Positions 1 through 33,720 of a stretch of DNA of 64,000 nucleotides are shown here, piece after piece. Within the stretch, counting starts at the first letter, position 1; each line of letters starts with the position of its first letter. Under the pieces are notes generated by a model, which had not been told where the DNA came from, searched no databases, and worked only from the letters and a program-made list of their open reading frames with translations. The position numbers and the translations under genes are program-made. This DNA comes from Phalacrocorax aristotelis. Lineage: Eukaryota; Chordata; Aves; Suliformes; Phalacrocoracidae. Where the stretch lies: assembly GCF_949628215.1 (NCBI RefSeq), contig NC_134311.1:12896582-12960581 (forward strand), written 5' to 3'.

Positions 1-1670
1 GTGAAAATTGAAGAGAAGAATCCATGGTCCCAGACCCTGGCAAAAAAGTCTTCCTGTAATAATCAGGTTGAGTCGAACTCTTCAGCCTTTGCACACAAGC
101 TAGACTTGCTGCTAAAATGTACCTAAACATTTTGTGTCACAAGAAGAAACACAGAACTTAGGCTTTCCAGGATGCATTAAGTCAGAGAAGCTGATGGGTT
201 CTGCACAGGCTATCAGCAGGAAGTAATGTTGGATTCAAAACACATTACCTTCACATTTAGGTGATTTTACCCTACAGAGTAGCTCTCAGGTTTACACACC
301 TGTATTTTCTGTTCCTTACTCAAGTTTGCTCACATGTCCATTTGTGTACCAAGTCCTGCTGAGTTATGAATCAGTGCAAAGATTTGACTTTGGCATGTAA
401 AAGACATAGGCCTGAAGCTGGACTAAGGTATTGCTGATATTTTCCCATAGACCTTGCAAGATCTGACCAAATACATCCAAGTTGGTCAAGATGGTGAAAG
501 CATAATGTGTCAAATTAAACACAAAGCAGAATAGCTCTGTAGCCAGTCACCCACTATAATCCAGAGAGAAGAATGTAACAGACAACATTTAAAGCAGATG
601 AAGGCCCAAGCTCTCTCCTTTTAAAGGAAATAAAAATTATACTGACTTGAGCTACCTCTAATGCCCCTTACCCATGCCTTCCATATCCGATGGCAAAATG
701 TCAGGAAAAATGCAAAACATGGATAACTCCCTGCGCTATTAAGCCCCTTCCTCTGTATATCCTATGGGGTATTTGCTATTGGATGTGCAAATTTCTGCTG
801 AAGAAAAAACATGCAAAAACAAGAGGAGAGAAAATCAGAAGAGGAAACAATCTTGACTTATGCATACACTCATTTTAAGAACTCACTTAAACAGGTTATA
901 GTGCATCATTTTGTTGCAAATAGGGGCTTGAAAGAACTGGGTATAGTGTTATTAGCCATGTTGCGACACTGAAAAATGAAATTCAGAAACTTTTCTCCTC
1001 TACTTCTACCCAAAGAGCTTATTTATGAAAGCTTTCTTTGCTGACAGAAGCAGCAACTGTCAGCAGCTCAGAGGGGCAGCAGGTTTTAAGCATGGTAGCT
1101 CTAGCCTTGTGGCCTTTGTCCCAGCCTTGTCAGGGCCAGCAAAAAGGGGTGTCTTGGGGGCACATAAGCCACTCGTGACCAGTAGAAGGATGTGACAAGT
1201 GATAGAGGAGACTACTGTCTACTACAGAGGTCCAAAGCCCCATATCTCTCAACCAGATTTATCATCTAGGGATGTTTGCTGCTTGCCTGGGGCTCTCTTT
1301 AAGGATGCTGTGCAAAGGGTACCGAGGCTCACCTGGCCCTCTACTATGCAGCACTGCCTTTTCATGTATGTACCAAAGATACTGCCAGAGGCGACCTTAG
1401 AAGCACCAAGTGTGACTAGCAGGTTCCGGGGGCACTGCTTAAGGGCATGAACACCCAAATGTTAGCTCTCTCCATCGTGCCTGATGAGGACTCAACAGAT
1501 TGCAGGTGAACCACTGTTTGAACAGCTGCTGATCATAGCAGACTCTTGATTTCCATGAGCACAGTAGTCATGATGAGAATCTGAACAGTTTCACATAGAT
1601 CTACATAGAGTGAAAGCTGGCAAAGAAAAAATGTACTGTTGTGGTGGATATCTGCTGTATACCAGACTAG
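1..1670. other. Intergenic stretch, nothing recognised
   Basis: It lies downstream of CORO2A. Only short chance open frames occur, none over 83 codons, and I recognise no repeat family or RNA gene. Confidence 0.6.
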
Positions 1671-1674
1671 GGAG

Positions 1675-2540
1675 AACCAGAAGAGGGAGGACCAGGTTAG
1701 GGAGTGCTTCAACACCCTGGATGTACACAAAAGGGGGGGACCAGAGGATTGCACCCCAGCATGCTTAAGGAGAAGGCTGATGGCATTGCAAGGCCACCCT
1801 CAATGACATTTGAGAGGTGGCAGCAACTGGGAAAGGTTGCAGATGGCAGGCTCTCTGTCCTGTCTTCAAAACAGGCAAAGAGGAAGACGCAAGAAGTACA
1901 GGCCAGTCAGTTTCATGCAGTCCTTTGGAAGATGGTAGAGAAAATTCTCCTGGAGAGCATTTCCAAAGGCATGAAGAAGCAGAAGGTACTCAGGAGCAGT
2001 CAGCTTGGATCTCTGAAGGGGAAATTGAAAACTGTTTACAAAACAAATCCAAAGCTGTTGAACCTCTCCCTTCCTGACCTGAAGGATTGGACAGAGTGTA
2101 CCCTGAAGCAAGTTTGCAGAGTACCGAGGAGCGGCAGGTGCAGCAGACAGTTGTGCCACCCTTCAGGGGAACCCCAACAGGAGAAATGGAGAACTGGGCA
2201 AGGAGGAATTTGATGAAGCTCAGCAAGAGCAACTGCAGAGTCATGCATCTCGTGGGGAGTAGCCCCCATACACCGGTGTGTGCTGGGGACTGTACAGGTG
2301 GCAAGCAGCTTTGCTGAGAAGTTCCATAGGACCCTGCTGGACAACAAGCTGAGCTGAGCCAGCAATGCTGGCTCACTGCAAAAATAGCCAAGAGTATCCT
2401 GGGCTGTATTTAAAACAGCATTGCCAGCAGGTCAAGGGAAGTCATCCTTCCTCTCAATTCAGTACTGTGGAGGAATGCCGAGTACGGTTCTGGGCCACCC
2501 AGTACAAGAAAGTTGTGGACAGACTGAAGTGACCCCAGCA
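1675..2540 (+). repeat. Old CR1 LINE fragment (reverse transcriptase region)
   Basis: The forward frame from about 1,704 contains LKEKADGIARPPSMTFER and, further on, EKILLESISKGMKKQKVL. Both match the CR1 ORF2 reverse transcriptase (LKELADVIARPLSIIFE; EQILLEAISKHM). Downstream CR1-like phrases continue to 'gttctgggccacccagtaca' near 2,500. The frame is broken, and the copy is truncated at both ends and well diverged. Confidence 0.8.
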
Positions 2541-4204
2541 TAGGCTCTGAGATCCTGCTCCAAAACAGTGCTGCAGCATGCCCAAGAGGCAATTCCTGGC
2601 ACTGGGGCTTTGCTCCAGAGCCCCCCTTCAGCAATCCTGCTGCCAGGGAAGGATGCTGGCCAGCCCGGGGCCAACAAGAGTGATCTGCTGGTTCTCCCTA
2701 CAGGGTGAATGCAGGGCATCAGCTCCATGCTTGCCTCTGCTTGCAATTCATTGGGCACACCGACAGTACAGACCCCCAGGGTTGGAAATGAAATTACAAC
2801 TATTGCATAGGTTTGAGCAGAGTTTATTTTGCAGATGGCAGCTGGCCTGGAGTAGAGGGTGAAGATGTGATGGGTTGTGGCTCCAAAGCCAGCAGGCAAG
2901 TAACACTGCACGGCTGCATTTTGCTTTCTCTTTGTGGTTCAGCAGCCATAACTCCAGGACAGCAAAGGTGCTGGAGGCTATCCCTCTGCCTCCCACACCA
3001 ACCTGCCCACTGCTACCTTTTCCTAGGCTTTGCTCAGAGCAGTGAGCCTGAGTCAGTGCCAGCAGAGGGACATAGTGACCCACGACCCATTCCAGGGCAG
3101 TGCCTGCCCAGACACCCTCCCCAGCACACGGTCCCTTACAAGACAGGGAGGTTGGGAGGTCAGGAGGCCACAGTGCCCTGATTGCAACGGCTCGTGCATA
3201 AAGTTCCCAGCATAGACTTTCTCCAGCGATTTCCACCTTTTTTTTTCTCCCTAACACTGGCCTAAAATATGTTTTAAGAAACACATCCTGAATGCAGCTG
3301 TGAACATCTCCATGCCCAAAACTGTGACTGATCAACAAACCCATACAGTGGAAGGAAGCTCAGAGCAGAGGGGCAAAGGCGATGCATTCATGATGTGTCA
3401 AAGACCAGCTGTTGTAAAGAAAGCTGAGCTTATCTCAATGGAAAAGGGACGGGGAGGGCGGCTTCTTAGATTAATTACCATATCAGTTGCGTGATCAACT
3501 GGTTGTGTAGGTGGCCTGAGTTAACGAAAAGGTGTGAATGTCTTCCTGAGTCAGCCAGACCAGCATGAGGTTCAGCCCAACATAAAGCATAAAAACTGAG
3601 CAGCCAACAAGACAAACTTCGAAGACAGCTATGGGCTTGAGCTGGCTTCAACTGACACGTTTCTTCCTGGTGACTGGTGGTATCCAGCATCTTCATGGTG
3701 AGCATACAGTGACCACTAATGAGAATTTTGTTTGTATTGTGATCCAGCTGGATGTTGCAACTGCTATATTGTGCTTGTATTGTGATTGCATCTTCACTCT
3801 GCTAAATCACAATCCTGTCTAACATCAAATATAAGTAATTTGGGAATAACACATTAAACCCTCCTCATGCAGTATCTAAAAGAAACTGGTCAGAGTGTAT
3901 TGGACAAGAGAAGCACCAGGACTGCAAGGTAGGATGGTCAGAAAACACCTCACCACGCAGCATGCGTCTCTGGGAGGCTGAGTTTACTCAAGACAGCATA
4001 CACAGCAGTATAACGCGCAACGGTTTGAAATGGCCACGCCTTTGTAGTATCAAGGGTAGACTGTGTACAACCTGCCTAACGTAAGCCCAAAACTTCATGA
4101 AAGCAAAAGAGTCAGCAGGTGATATTCCCTCCTGACCTTGATTCAGCTTAATTTTTAGTTGCTTCAACAATACAATAATAAGAAACCAACAACTCTGAAT
4201 GTAT
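2541..4204. other. Intergenic stretch, nothing recognised
   Basis: It lies between the old CR1 and the putative CORO2A poly(A) site. Part of it (about 2,560-3,200) is moderately GC-rich. It holds a few overlapping chance frames on both strands, the longest 198 codons on the minus strand (2,748-3,344), with no recognised domain. No gene is supported. Confidence 0.55.
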
Positions 4205-4233
4205 CAAAAAGTAAAACTCTAAATATATTTATT
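4205..4233 (-). terminator. Candidate CORO2A polyadenylation signal and cleavage zone
   Basis: The sense strand reads AATAAA at 4233-4228. A probable cleavage zone lies at about 4,205-4,218, and a GT-rich stretch (GTTGTTGGTTTCTT on the sense strand) lies just beyond at about 4,175-4,195. Signal, spacing and downstream GU-rich element all fit. Alternative AATAAA hexamers are at about 4,712 and 5,530. Confidence 0.45.
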
Positions 4234-7153
4234 ATTCAGTTACATTTGTTTTTCATTGCACAAATTTGGTTTTTATCCCCATGTTTTACAGTTTTTTACA
4301 AAGCTGCTAAGAGTTTAAGAAAGTGTTCAAACGATCACTTAAGTCTACTTAGGCACAGTTCATTAACACTTAACTCCATTTCTTCCACTTTTTTCCTCTG
4401 TGTGAAAGATTTATGGTTGCATTTAAGGTCCAAATTGAAATACATTTCATAGCCTATGCTTTTACAGGCATACTGTCTAAAAAAGAAGTTTTGATTAAAT
4501 AGTCTCATCTTATCAAATGTTGCCAGCAAAGCCTAAATGAAAGCAACTTCTTTCCCAGAAATGCTGAAATCAACACAACCCTAGGATAAGAGCCATGGTG
4601 GCTGACCATTTTCTATGCTAGCCAGTCATAGGATAACAAAGAAACAGTCCTCAAGAGGATTTTAAAATCCCCTGAAAAAAAATTACTTTAACTTGGAAAT
4701 AATTTAAATAATTTATTCTCTACGAAAAATAAGCAAAAGAAAAAAAATCCAGCAAATAAACAACATGTGGCGACAAGGAAAACATTGTATCCCCTGGACT
4801 GCTGAGGCTGTGTCAAGTACCTTCTCTTCCGATAATGATAGCTTCAAAACCAGAGTGTCATTCCCTGGGGCCACGCTCTGTGAAAATGGCTTTGAAGTTT
4901 GAAGCTGTCAGGCCTGTTTGAAATGGCTGAAAAAGTGTGAGCTTCTCAATTTCTTACATAACTCTTCTCTTTGGTGAGAAAGCCTGACCACTTCTGGTGT
5001 AAGACTCATGTGTTTGGATTAAAGCTCTTTATCTGGGGTGAGATGCTTTCACATGTAACTGCATATTGCAGTGTTCCCAGGGCACTGGAATGTCCATTCT
5101 AGAGGGTCTGAAATGAGCTGAATTTTGTTCAACAACTTTGTTATTAACATATTATTTTGTACAAAATGAGTAGTGTTAAATAAGTGACTGATGCTAAAGG
5201 ACTCTTCCTGAAGAACATTGACAACTACCCCATCTTTGTTAATGCTGCAGAAAGAAACAATATTTTTAGCTTTTTAGCACCCACATCTGTTGTTGCTATT
5301 TAGAAATGAATGAAATATTTTTGAAAGGTGGGCAGTCTTTGCAGCAGAGCACAAGGGACGTCAAAGTCTTTGTGTGATTCTCATATAAGAACATTTAGTG
5401 CCCATGAACTCCCTGCTGGCTATTGTTTTCAAGGATAACCAGAGCGGCATCTCATGTGAATAGACAATGCACAGCCTTTAGTCCCCTTGCTAAAGAGTCC
5501 TGTTTGTGGAAATTTCTGACTACGGAAGTTTATTTATTTATTTAAAGACTTTGGGAAATCATAGGTTTCAGGGAACTAGCAGGGCATAATATTAATTCCT
5601 ACATGTGTCACAACAGAGGTGCACAGTTAAACAGCAAGCAGTTGCTTGCTCTGCTTGGGTTTACGACACATCCATAAGCCCTGCATTTGGGACAAGAATG
5701 AACATTCCCCGTCCTGTGCTGTGTGCTGAGTCCCTAGGGCAACTGACAGTGTCCTCTCTTGCCCCACATTGCGGGAACAAATGAGAGGAGACCCCCAGGC
5801 ACCAACAAGGCAAGTAGGTCTGTGCACTCCCTTGCCCAGCTCTTCACATCACGAGCAGACTGCATAAAACTGGTCACAGCTGCCAGCCCTGAAACCAATC
5901 CTGCAGCTCTTCTTGCCCTAAGCAAAGGGCTGAGGAAGGCAGTGATCTAGAGAGCTGGTGCAAAGGGCTCAGACAAGTGTGGCTGCAGGGCTTGGGGAGA
6001 CAGTGCAGCCCTGCAGCGTGCGGGGGATTGAGCAACACAGCCTGGAAGAGGGAGCCTGCAGCTGTAGGTAGTTGCAGGCATGGGACAAGGTACTGGCACC
6101 TGGGAGCTAAAGAAGCAGCAGCTGCACGCACAAGGACAAGCAATACTCCAGCTACCAGGAAGGGTTGTTCATTACTGGCCATGGTTCTATGAACCTCCCC
6201 TGCAGTTGACACACTTCTAGCAGCATTGCTGAAAGGTCTGCAGTGGGTTGGGGGTCCAACTCGCCCTTTGTCCTCTTAATCCCTCTTGGCAAACCCCCCA
6301 CTGCCAACACTGTGAAGGTTTAAATGTTGTCCTCACTTGTCTAATGAACACCACAGGACCACGGCACCCAGTTGTCTGTGGCTGGTCTTTGGCAGAAAGA
6401 GGGAAAGAAGGCCACTGACTCAAAGGACCCAGAGACCTCTGCTGCACCTGAGCTTCACTGGTGAGAACCAGCGCACACCACTGCCGCTTTAAAGTAGGAC
6501 CTCACACGCTAACTCTCCTTTACCCATCACGAAAGTGCTGGCCCTTGGCACCCACAGTGTAGCCCCCTGATCAGAGCGGGACTATCCCCAGCACCAGGGC
6601 AGGGCAGCCATGGCTTTGCCTAGCCACCCAGCTGCAGGGCCGAGCTGTGAGGTGAGAAAGGTGCATGAGGATCACTTTGGAGCTAGAGGTGCCTCTGAAG
6701 TTCAGCTGCAGAGTGGTCTCCTAGGGCAGGAGGACAACAGCCACAGGAGCCACACTGCTCAGTCTAGGGTGGGAAAAGAAGCTGGCATCTCCCTTCAGTC
6801 TCCCATCCTCATGTCATGTGGATAGGCAGCAAAACAGGTTGTTCCTAAATCTTAACAGGTGGCTTCTCCACGACCAGAAAACCAAGATTTTCCAAAGTCT
6901 TTCACTAGAATTAATGCATGAGCTTGTCACATGAGTGAGTGGGCAAGCAAGGGGAACCTGAAAAAGCACAGCAAGTCCAGAAAAAACTGTCAGGTAGACT
7001 ACAGAAAAATGCAACCACCACAAGCCAAGGAAGTCCCTGCTGCCTGAAGCATCAGTTTTTCCCCCAGCAAACACCATAGGTGGAATTATCTGCAGGAACT
7101 AGAGTCTGCTCCAGTTGCCAGGGGTGGAAAGAGCTGCAGGCCAACACCCTCAG
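4210..7153 (-). other. CORO2A: Probable CORO2A 3' UTR
   Basis: This is the sequence after the stop codon down to the best poly(A) candidate. It is repeat-poor and becomes AT-rich below about 5,600. I saw no CR1 or LTR in it. A repeated ATTTATTTATTT block (AATAAATAAATAAA on the sense strand) sits at 5,529-5,543. The extent is inferred from the poly(A) signal only; a shorter UTR ending near 4,700 or 5,530 is possible. Confidence 0.45.
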
Positions 7154-27806
<20,653 letters not shown>

Positions 27807-29930
27807 CTGCAAGGGGAGAAACACAACACCCCATGACATAAGGACTGGCTGTCCCAGCAAGGCTTGCAGACCCCCACCCTCCTCTCCCCAGCACAGGCTC
27901 ACCCTCCCCATTTGGGCTCCTAGCACCAACCCTCAGCCAGCAAGTGGCAGCTGCATTTTCCTCTGCTGGTGTTCACCCCTTTGGTATGACCTGTCTCTGT
28001 ACCCATTGGACATTTCTGACGGTGAGAGAGATGCAGAGGAGAAAAGACAGCTGTCTTCATCAGCCAGCTGGGCTGTGAATGCACCACCAGTCCCTATCAC
28101 TGGGACAGGGCCACATGGCAGCAAGTTTAAGAGGAGATGAATCCCAGTAGCACACAGCTCAGGAAGCATGAAAGACACAACATTTTGGGTGAGGAAAGCT
28201 TGGCAAGTGAACAAGCCACTCTGGATGCATGCTTTGCCCTCAGGTGGTTTAGGACAAAAACAAGTCTAATTTTGCTCACATGAAGGGAAAAAAAGAGGTT
28301 TGCCAGATCACAGGAATAGTTATGGCCACCTGTTAATTTTTTCCCCACTGACAATGGCTTTCTGCATGTCTGGTTTATAACTGCCCTCTGACAGACAGCA
28401 TTTTACATGTTGTTTAAATGAGATATATAAAGCATGCTAAACACAAGAATCTGTTCCCACAGAGGGCAGTGAAGCTTAATGGAACTGATGCAACTGATTT
28501 CAAATAGGACACTACCAGTGTTGGGCAGAAAAGCCAATTCAGATTATTAACTCCTGCTCTTTCTACAAGACCTAGACAGTAAAAGGCACATGGCAGGGAT
28601 GGTGAGAAGATCCTACTGCTCAAAGGAAAAGAAATGCAGATCAGGAAAGAAGGTTATGGGTGAAAGAGAGTCCCACACAATCAGCTGGGAGTATAGGCAA
28701 AGACTGTAGAGGGCTTAGTTTTGCTCCATATCAATCTGTTTGATGTACATTTGGTGGACAGTATTATCAGTGATGCTGGATCAATACTCCAGTTTGAGAG
28801 CAGAGCCCAACCAAGCAGCTTTTGAGTTACAGCAAGACTTAGACTACTCACTTACGTGGGTAAGTGTTTGAAGGGAAGCTTGCACTCAATGGCAGGAAGC
28901 CAAGTGTATCATCACCTGACAAGCAGGACTCTAAGCAATTCTAAACCAAAATGTGTTTGTGGCTGGCACGGTATTGCATCCTCCTGGGATGACTATTACA
29001 AACTAGGAATCTGTATTGCTTGACCCTGAGCAGTCGATCTGCAGCTTTACAAGCACCCACCAACACAAAGATCCACCAAGCTCACATCTGACATCACTGA
29101 AAGATTTGCACTGTGAATAAGGAGTACTAGTGCACAAGTCTTGTCCTATTCCCTGCCTCCTCCCAGTCTACTGGCACAGCTCAGAGCCCACCTTCATGCC
29201 TCTAAAAAGTCAGTCTTGGCAGATCACCAGTTGCTTTCACAGTCATTTTTGTTGCTTACTTTTACCGTGGCATGTTTTACCTATGTCAACCCTGCATTTG
29301 TCCATATTCTTAGCTGATGAAGTTCCTTGTGCAGAAAATATTAGGTGGAAAGGATCTTTGATACGGTGAGAGCTACTTATCCCAAACAAAACTAAAGAAA
29401 TGCAAGTTATTTGAAAAAAGAAAGCGGCGATCCTGGTATGTTAATCTTGGAAGAAGGGATGTTCACAGGCAGAAGGAAAGCTGAGGTTACATGCAACTAG
29501 CTAGCTCCTCAAACAGCCTCGCAGGTGCAGTGTTCTCAGACAACTTCATGCTCATTATAGCTTTGGTAATCAGGTTCACTCACACTGGGGAGCGGGGCAG
29601 GGAAAAACCCTGTGCCTTGGCACATGCAGATGATCTGTAAAATGTTAACAGCAAGTAAGGAATAAAGGAAATAAAAGGAATTAAATACCCAAGTTTGGAC
29701 AGTACTTAGGAAAGACAGCTCTATCCTATTTTAATTTGTAGCATTAAGGTTCAACTGCCACTGGAATGGAGTTCAAAGCACCTACAGTTCAGACAGCAAG
29801 GCAAGATATGACTGGGAATATTGTAAAATTAGCAAAAACAGTCCCAGCGGAACAGTGTCCCTCTTGACATGATTGCAAGCACAGCAGAGAGCTCAGCAGT
29901 AAAAGAAAAAACTCTTGGATAAAATATGGC
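27807..29930. other. Region upstream of the CORO2A start codon, nothing recognised
   Basis: Immediately 5' of coding exon 1 this must be intron, because an acceptor precedes the ATG. Apart from that acceptor (polypyrimidine TTTCTCCCCTTGCAG on the sense strand) I see no exon or repeat. Confidence 0.7.
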
Positions 29931-29934
29931 AAAA

Positions 29935-30150
29935 AACAGCCTCAATAGGTGCAGCATCAGCAAACTGAGTCTGGTACCATGGGAAACGCTGATTCCAAAC
30001 AAAGCAGTCACATGGACATTAGGAAAAACTTCTTTAGAAGGAGTGTGGAGAGTATTATGCACTAGAGGTTGCTTGAGTAGAGATACATCTCCGTTGCTGG
30101 AAATCCTTTCATGACTTGATTAGACAAAGCCATACCCTCATTGTTCTAAT
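29935..30150 (+). repeat. CR1 LINE 3' fragment
   Basis: The phrases 'acattaggaaaaacttcttt', then agaaggagtg, and 'ttgctggaaatcctttcatgac' match CR1 3' blocks. The terminal octamer has been lost. It is a diverged copy. Confidence 0.75.
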
Positions 30151-32276
30151 GTCCATAATAGTCCTGCTCTGACAGGAAGCTGAACTGGGGAAAACAAGGG
30201 CACAGTGCCACCAAATCATACTGAAAATTTATAATTTACAAGTGAAAAAGCTCACATCTTCACAAAATAAAATAAGCCCCTGTGTGTACAGCCTGTCTGC
30301 TACAAGCCACGCAGTGGACAAGATATGGTTCCTCAGCAAGAGGTGATCTTCCAGACGGCTGTTAATGAGAACAGCACAGCCAGGGTTCTGGCAGATCTCA
30401 GCTATCAGAGGGTGCAAGCTATGGTGCCTACAAAAGGATCTGTGCAGAGGAAAGAGGTCATCACTCCTAGAAGTTCTCCATCAGAGCTCTCAATGCACCA
30501 AATGCTGTATTATATATAAATGCAGGTGCAATATTGAACACATTAGGTACTAAAAGGACTACAGAGATACTTATACCCCAAGCAGGTCTCCAATGTACTC
30601 TGCTTTTATGCAGCTTGCCCAGATCTGCCCTTCCACTGCTGTCACAACAATGTAGGAACCAGTCACAGACCACTGGTAGCACTTTTCCATTAGCAATCCT
30701 GGTCCAGTCTCTTTTCTCAGCTCCTGTGCTTGCATGGCAGGGCAGAATGGGTCTCAGTCTACAGCTACAAGTCTCCTCCTAGTTTTGTTCTTAAAGCAAC
30801 AGGTTTTCCAGACACTTCTCCTCCTCCTCCCTCTACTGTCCTGCAAGGAAGGGTTTAGTTTATTCACTCCTCACCTGGTACTTCAACCATCTTGACCACC
30901 TTCCACTCTTTCTTCTGCTAGACACAATGCTGTATTTGTTCCCAGGACAGAATATATGACTGCATGCCATGTCCGCTCTCCAGGGCTGAAGGTGGAGCAG
31001 AGGGGCTGGCCAGAGAGGCATCTTCTGATATATCTCCTGCTCCCAGAAGGAGCTGTGATGTGGCCCAAAGTGCCATGACACATCTGCAATGCATAAGTGC
31101 CAGGTGCCACTTCTGAACACAGCTGCAGTGAGCCACACGGAAAGCCAAGCAGCAGCCCAGATGGAGAAGCTGGGAAGAGCTGTGCTGAGAAAAACATTTA
31201 TCTGCAGGGCTGTATTTGAGCAGCTCCCAAGTGCCTGGTTCAGAAAACCAGCATAAAGTTATCTGCTGCACCCCTGTACCAGGCAGAGACAACTAGTCTT
31301 TCCAGTGTTACTCTCCATCCCTTCAAGGTTGTCAGCGAATCAAAACAGCTTCCTCGCAGAATGGAAACAGCTTCCTGGCAGTGAGCAGAGATGGCTACCT
31401 GGGCCACAGGCAGCATTTCTCACCATTCACTCTTGGATGCAAGCCCACCTTGAATCCTCTCCCATCCTGGGGAGTCCTGCAGCAGAGCAGTCCCCACCTT
31501 CTCCACAGGGGTCTTTGAGCTCCCAGATGACCCCCACACTCCACTTCGGCTAATTTCACATCAAACTAACCTGCCCAAACTGTACTGCACTGACAGTTTC
31601 CATGTTCATCTCACTCTTTCTGTGCCCCACCCTTGCCTACAACCCCGACATTAGGAGGCAGGTTCTCTCACTGCTGAGGGCAGGGGGCAGCAGGGGACTG
31701 CAGCATCATCAGAGCTGACTCCACAGGCCACAGCGAGCTAGCTGCAAAATCCTCCCTAGACCAGGAGGCATAAGCACCTCCACGGGATCCCCATCTCCCC
31801 CATCTTCCCATGGCAAGCAGGAGACCCTGGTGTACAAGTAACTTTTCTCACTTCTTCCAAAGCTGCTGAGGCTCTGGCTGCACTTTCCACCTACCTCTCC
31901 TTATTCAAGGCCCCACCATGCTGCAGTACCCCTCACCAACCCCCTGGTCACACAGGCTCCCACTTCCAGAGGAAAAAGGAGCTGGACACGGAGATCCTGA
32001 CAGTCACAGGGCTACATCTGCCCCCCTCTGCTCACAGACCCCAGCCAGAGCCCTGGGCATTCAGGGCCCATCCTGGGGTGGTGGGGCTCCGCTAGGAGCT
32101 TCTGCTCAGTGTTCCCTGCAGGCTCCTCCTTCCCCATTTTTAAATGTTCATTCCCTCTTCTCTGTTTTCAGGTTTTGCCAGCCAAAATTATTTGGTTTCC
32201 TTCCAGGTATCCCCTCCTTTACTGCTACCCATAGTGCAGAAGAGCAGACAGGTACACCAGGCAAAAGAAGGTGTCT
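30151..32276. other. Upstream or intronic stretch, nothing recognised
   Basis: Overlapping chance frames lie on both strands. 31,400-32,120 is relatively GC- and C-rich (many CCC and CTCC runs) but poor in CpG. No gene is supported. Confidence 0.55.
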
Positions 32277-33720
32277 ACTGTCCAAATATGCAGGGCTGGG
32301 CTCAGGAGAGCTAAAGCCCACCTAGAGTTGAGTATGACATGGGAGGTGAAGGGCAACAAGAAAGGTTCCCACAGGTACCACAGCAGTAAAAGGACAATCA
32401 GGAAAAACGTGGGCCTGCTGAAGAACGGGGCATGAGCTCTCATGACAAAGGACACGGAAAAGGCTGAGGCAGGCACTGAATGCCTTTTTAACCCCAGCCT
32501 TGATTGCTAAGGTGGTCCTTAAGGTACCCAGGGTCCCTGAGACCTATGGGAAGTCCAAGGCAAGGAAGATTTGGACATAGTTTATCTCTAGATTAACAGG
32601 GCTTTTGACACTGTCTCCTATAACAGCCTCAAAATGGATGAACTACAGACTAGCTAAGCTGGCTCTGAGGTAGACTGTAAACTGGTTGAACTCCTGGTCT
32701 CAAAGGCTTGTGATGAGCAGCACGAAGTCCACATAGAAGCCGACTCCAGTGGTGTACCCCAGCAGTGGACACTGGGGTCACTGCTGCTTAAGATTTTCAC
32801 TAATGATCTGGATGATAGGGTAGAATGTACCCTCAGCAAGTTTGCAGAAGACACAAAATGGGGAGGAGTGGCTGATACACCAGAAGGTTGTGCTGCCAAC
32901 CAGAGGGACCTCAACAGGCTGGAGAAACAGGCATACAGTAACCTTGTGAAGTTCAACAAGGGGAAGAGCCAAGTCGTGTACCTATGGAGGAATAACTCCA
33001 TGCACCATTATATGCTGGGTGTCAACTGCCAGCAAAGCAGCTTTGCAGAAACAGCCTGTGGGTCCAGGTGGACAACAAGCTGACCATGAGGCACCAGCAA
33101 TGTGCCCTTGGAGCAAAGAAAGCCAATGGCTTCCTGGACTGTCTTAGGAGGAATGTTGCCAGCAAGTTGAGGGAGGTGATCCTTCCCTTCCATTTGGCAC
33201 TGGTGAGACAAACGTAGAGTGCTGGGTCCAGTTCTGGGCTCCCCAGTACAACATAGAAATGGGTATACTGGTCCAGTCAAGGTGCATGAAGACAATTAAG
33301 GGATTGGGAGTATCTCTCATGTGAAAAGAGGTTAAGAGAGCTGGGACTGTTCACCTGAATAAGAACAGGCTCTGGAGGATCTTACCAATATGTAAAAACA
33401 CCTTACAAGGGAGAGTAAAGATGACAGACTCTCCTCAGTGGTGCCCAGCAGCAGGACAAAAATCAATGGGCACAAACTGAAATACAAAAAAAAAAATCTC
33501 AATTTAAACACAAGGCAACACTTTTTTTCTGAAAGGGTAGCCAAACACTGGCATAGGTTGCCCAAAGTGGTTGTGGAGTCCCCATCCTTGGAATACTTAA
33601 AACGTGACCACATAAGGTCCTGGGCAACCTGCTCTAGTTGACCCTGCTTTGAGCAGCAGGGTTGGACTATATTATCTCAAGGGATCCCTTCCAACATCAG
33701 CTATTCTGTGATTCTGTGAT
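32277..33720 (+). repeat. Long CR1 LINE copy, about 1.4 kb
   Basis: It runs from ORF2 sequence ('atgcagggctgggctcagga') through reverse transcriptase and C-terminal blocks ('ttttcactaatgatctggat', then gggtagaatgtaccctcagcaag; 'aggttgcccaaagtggttgt'). It reaches an intact 3' end ctattctgtgattctgtgat at 33,701-33,720. Frame breaks throughout show it is dead. It is the longest repeat in the window. Confidence 0.9.

Noticed and set aside
1..7000. TRIM14-like exon downstream of CORO2A
   Set aside because: No RING, B-box or SPRY motif is visible in any frame.
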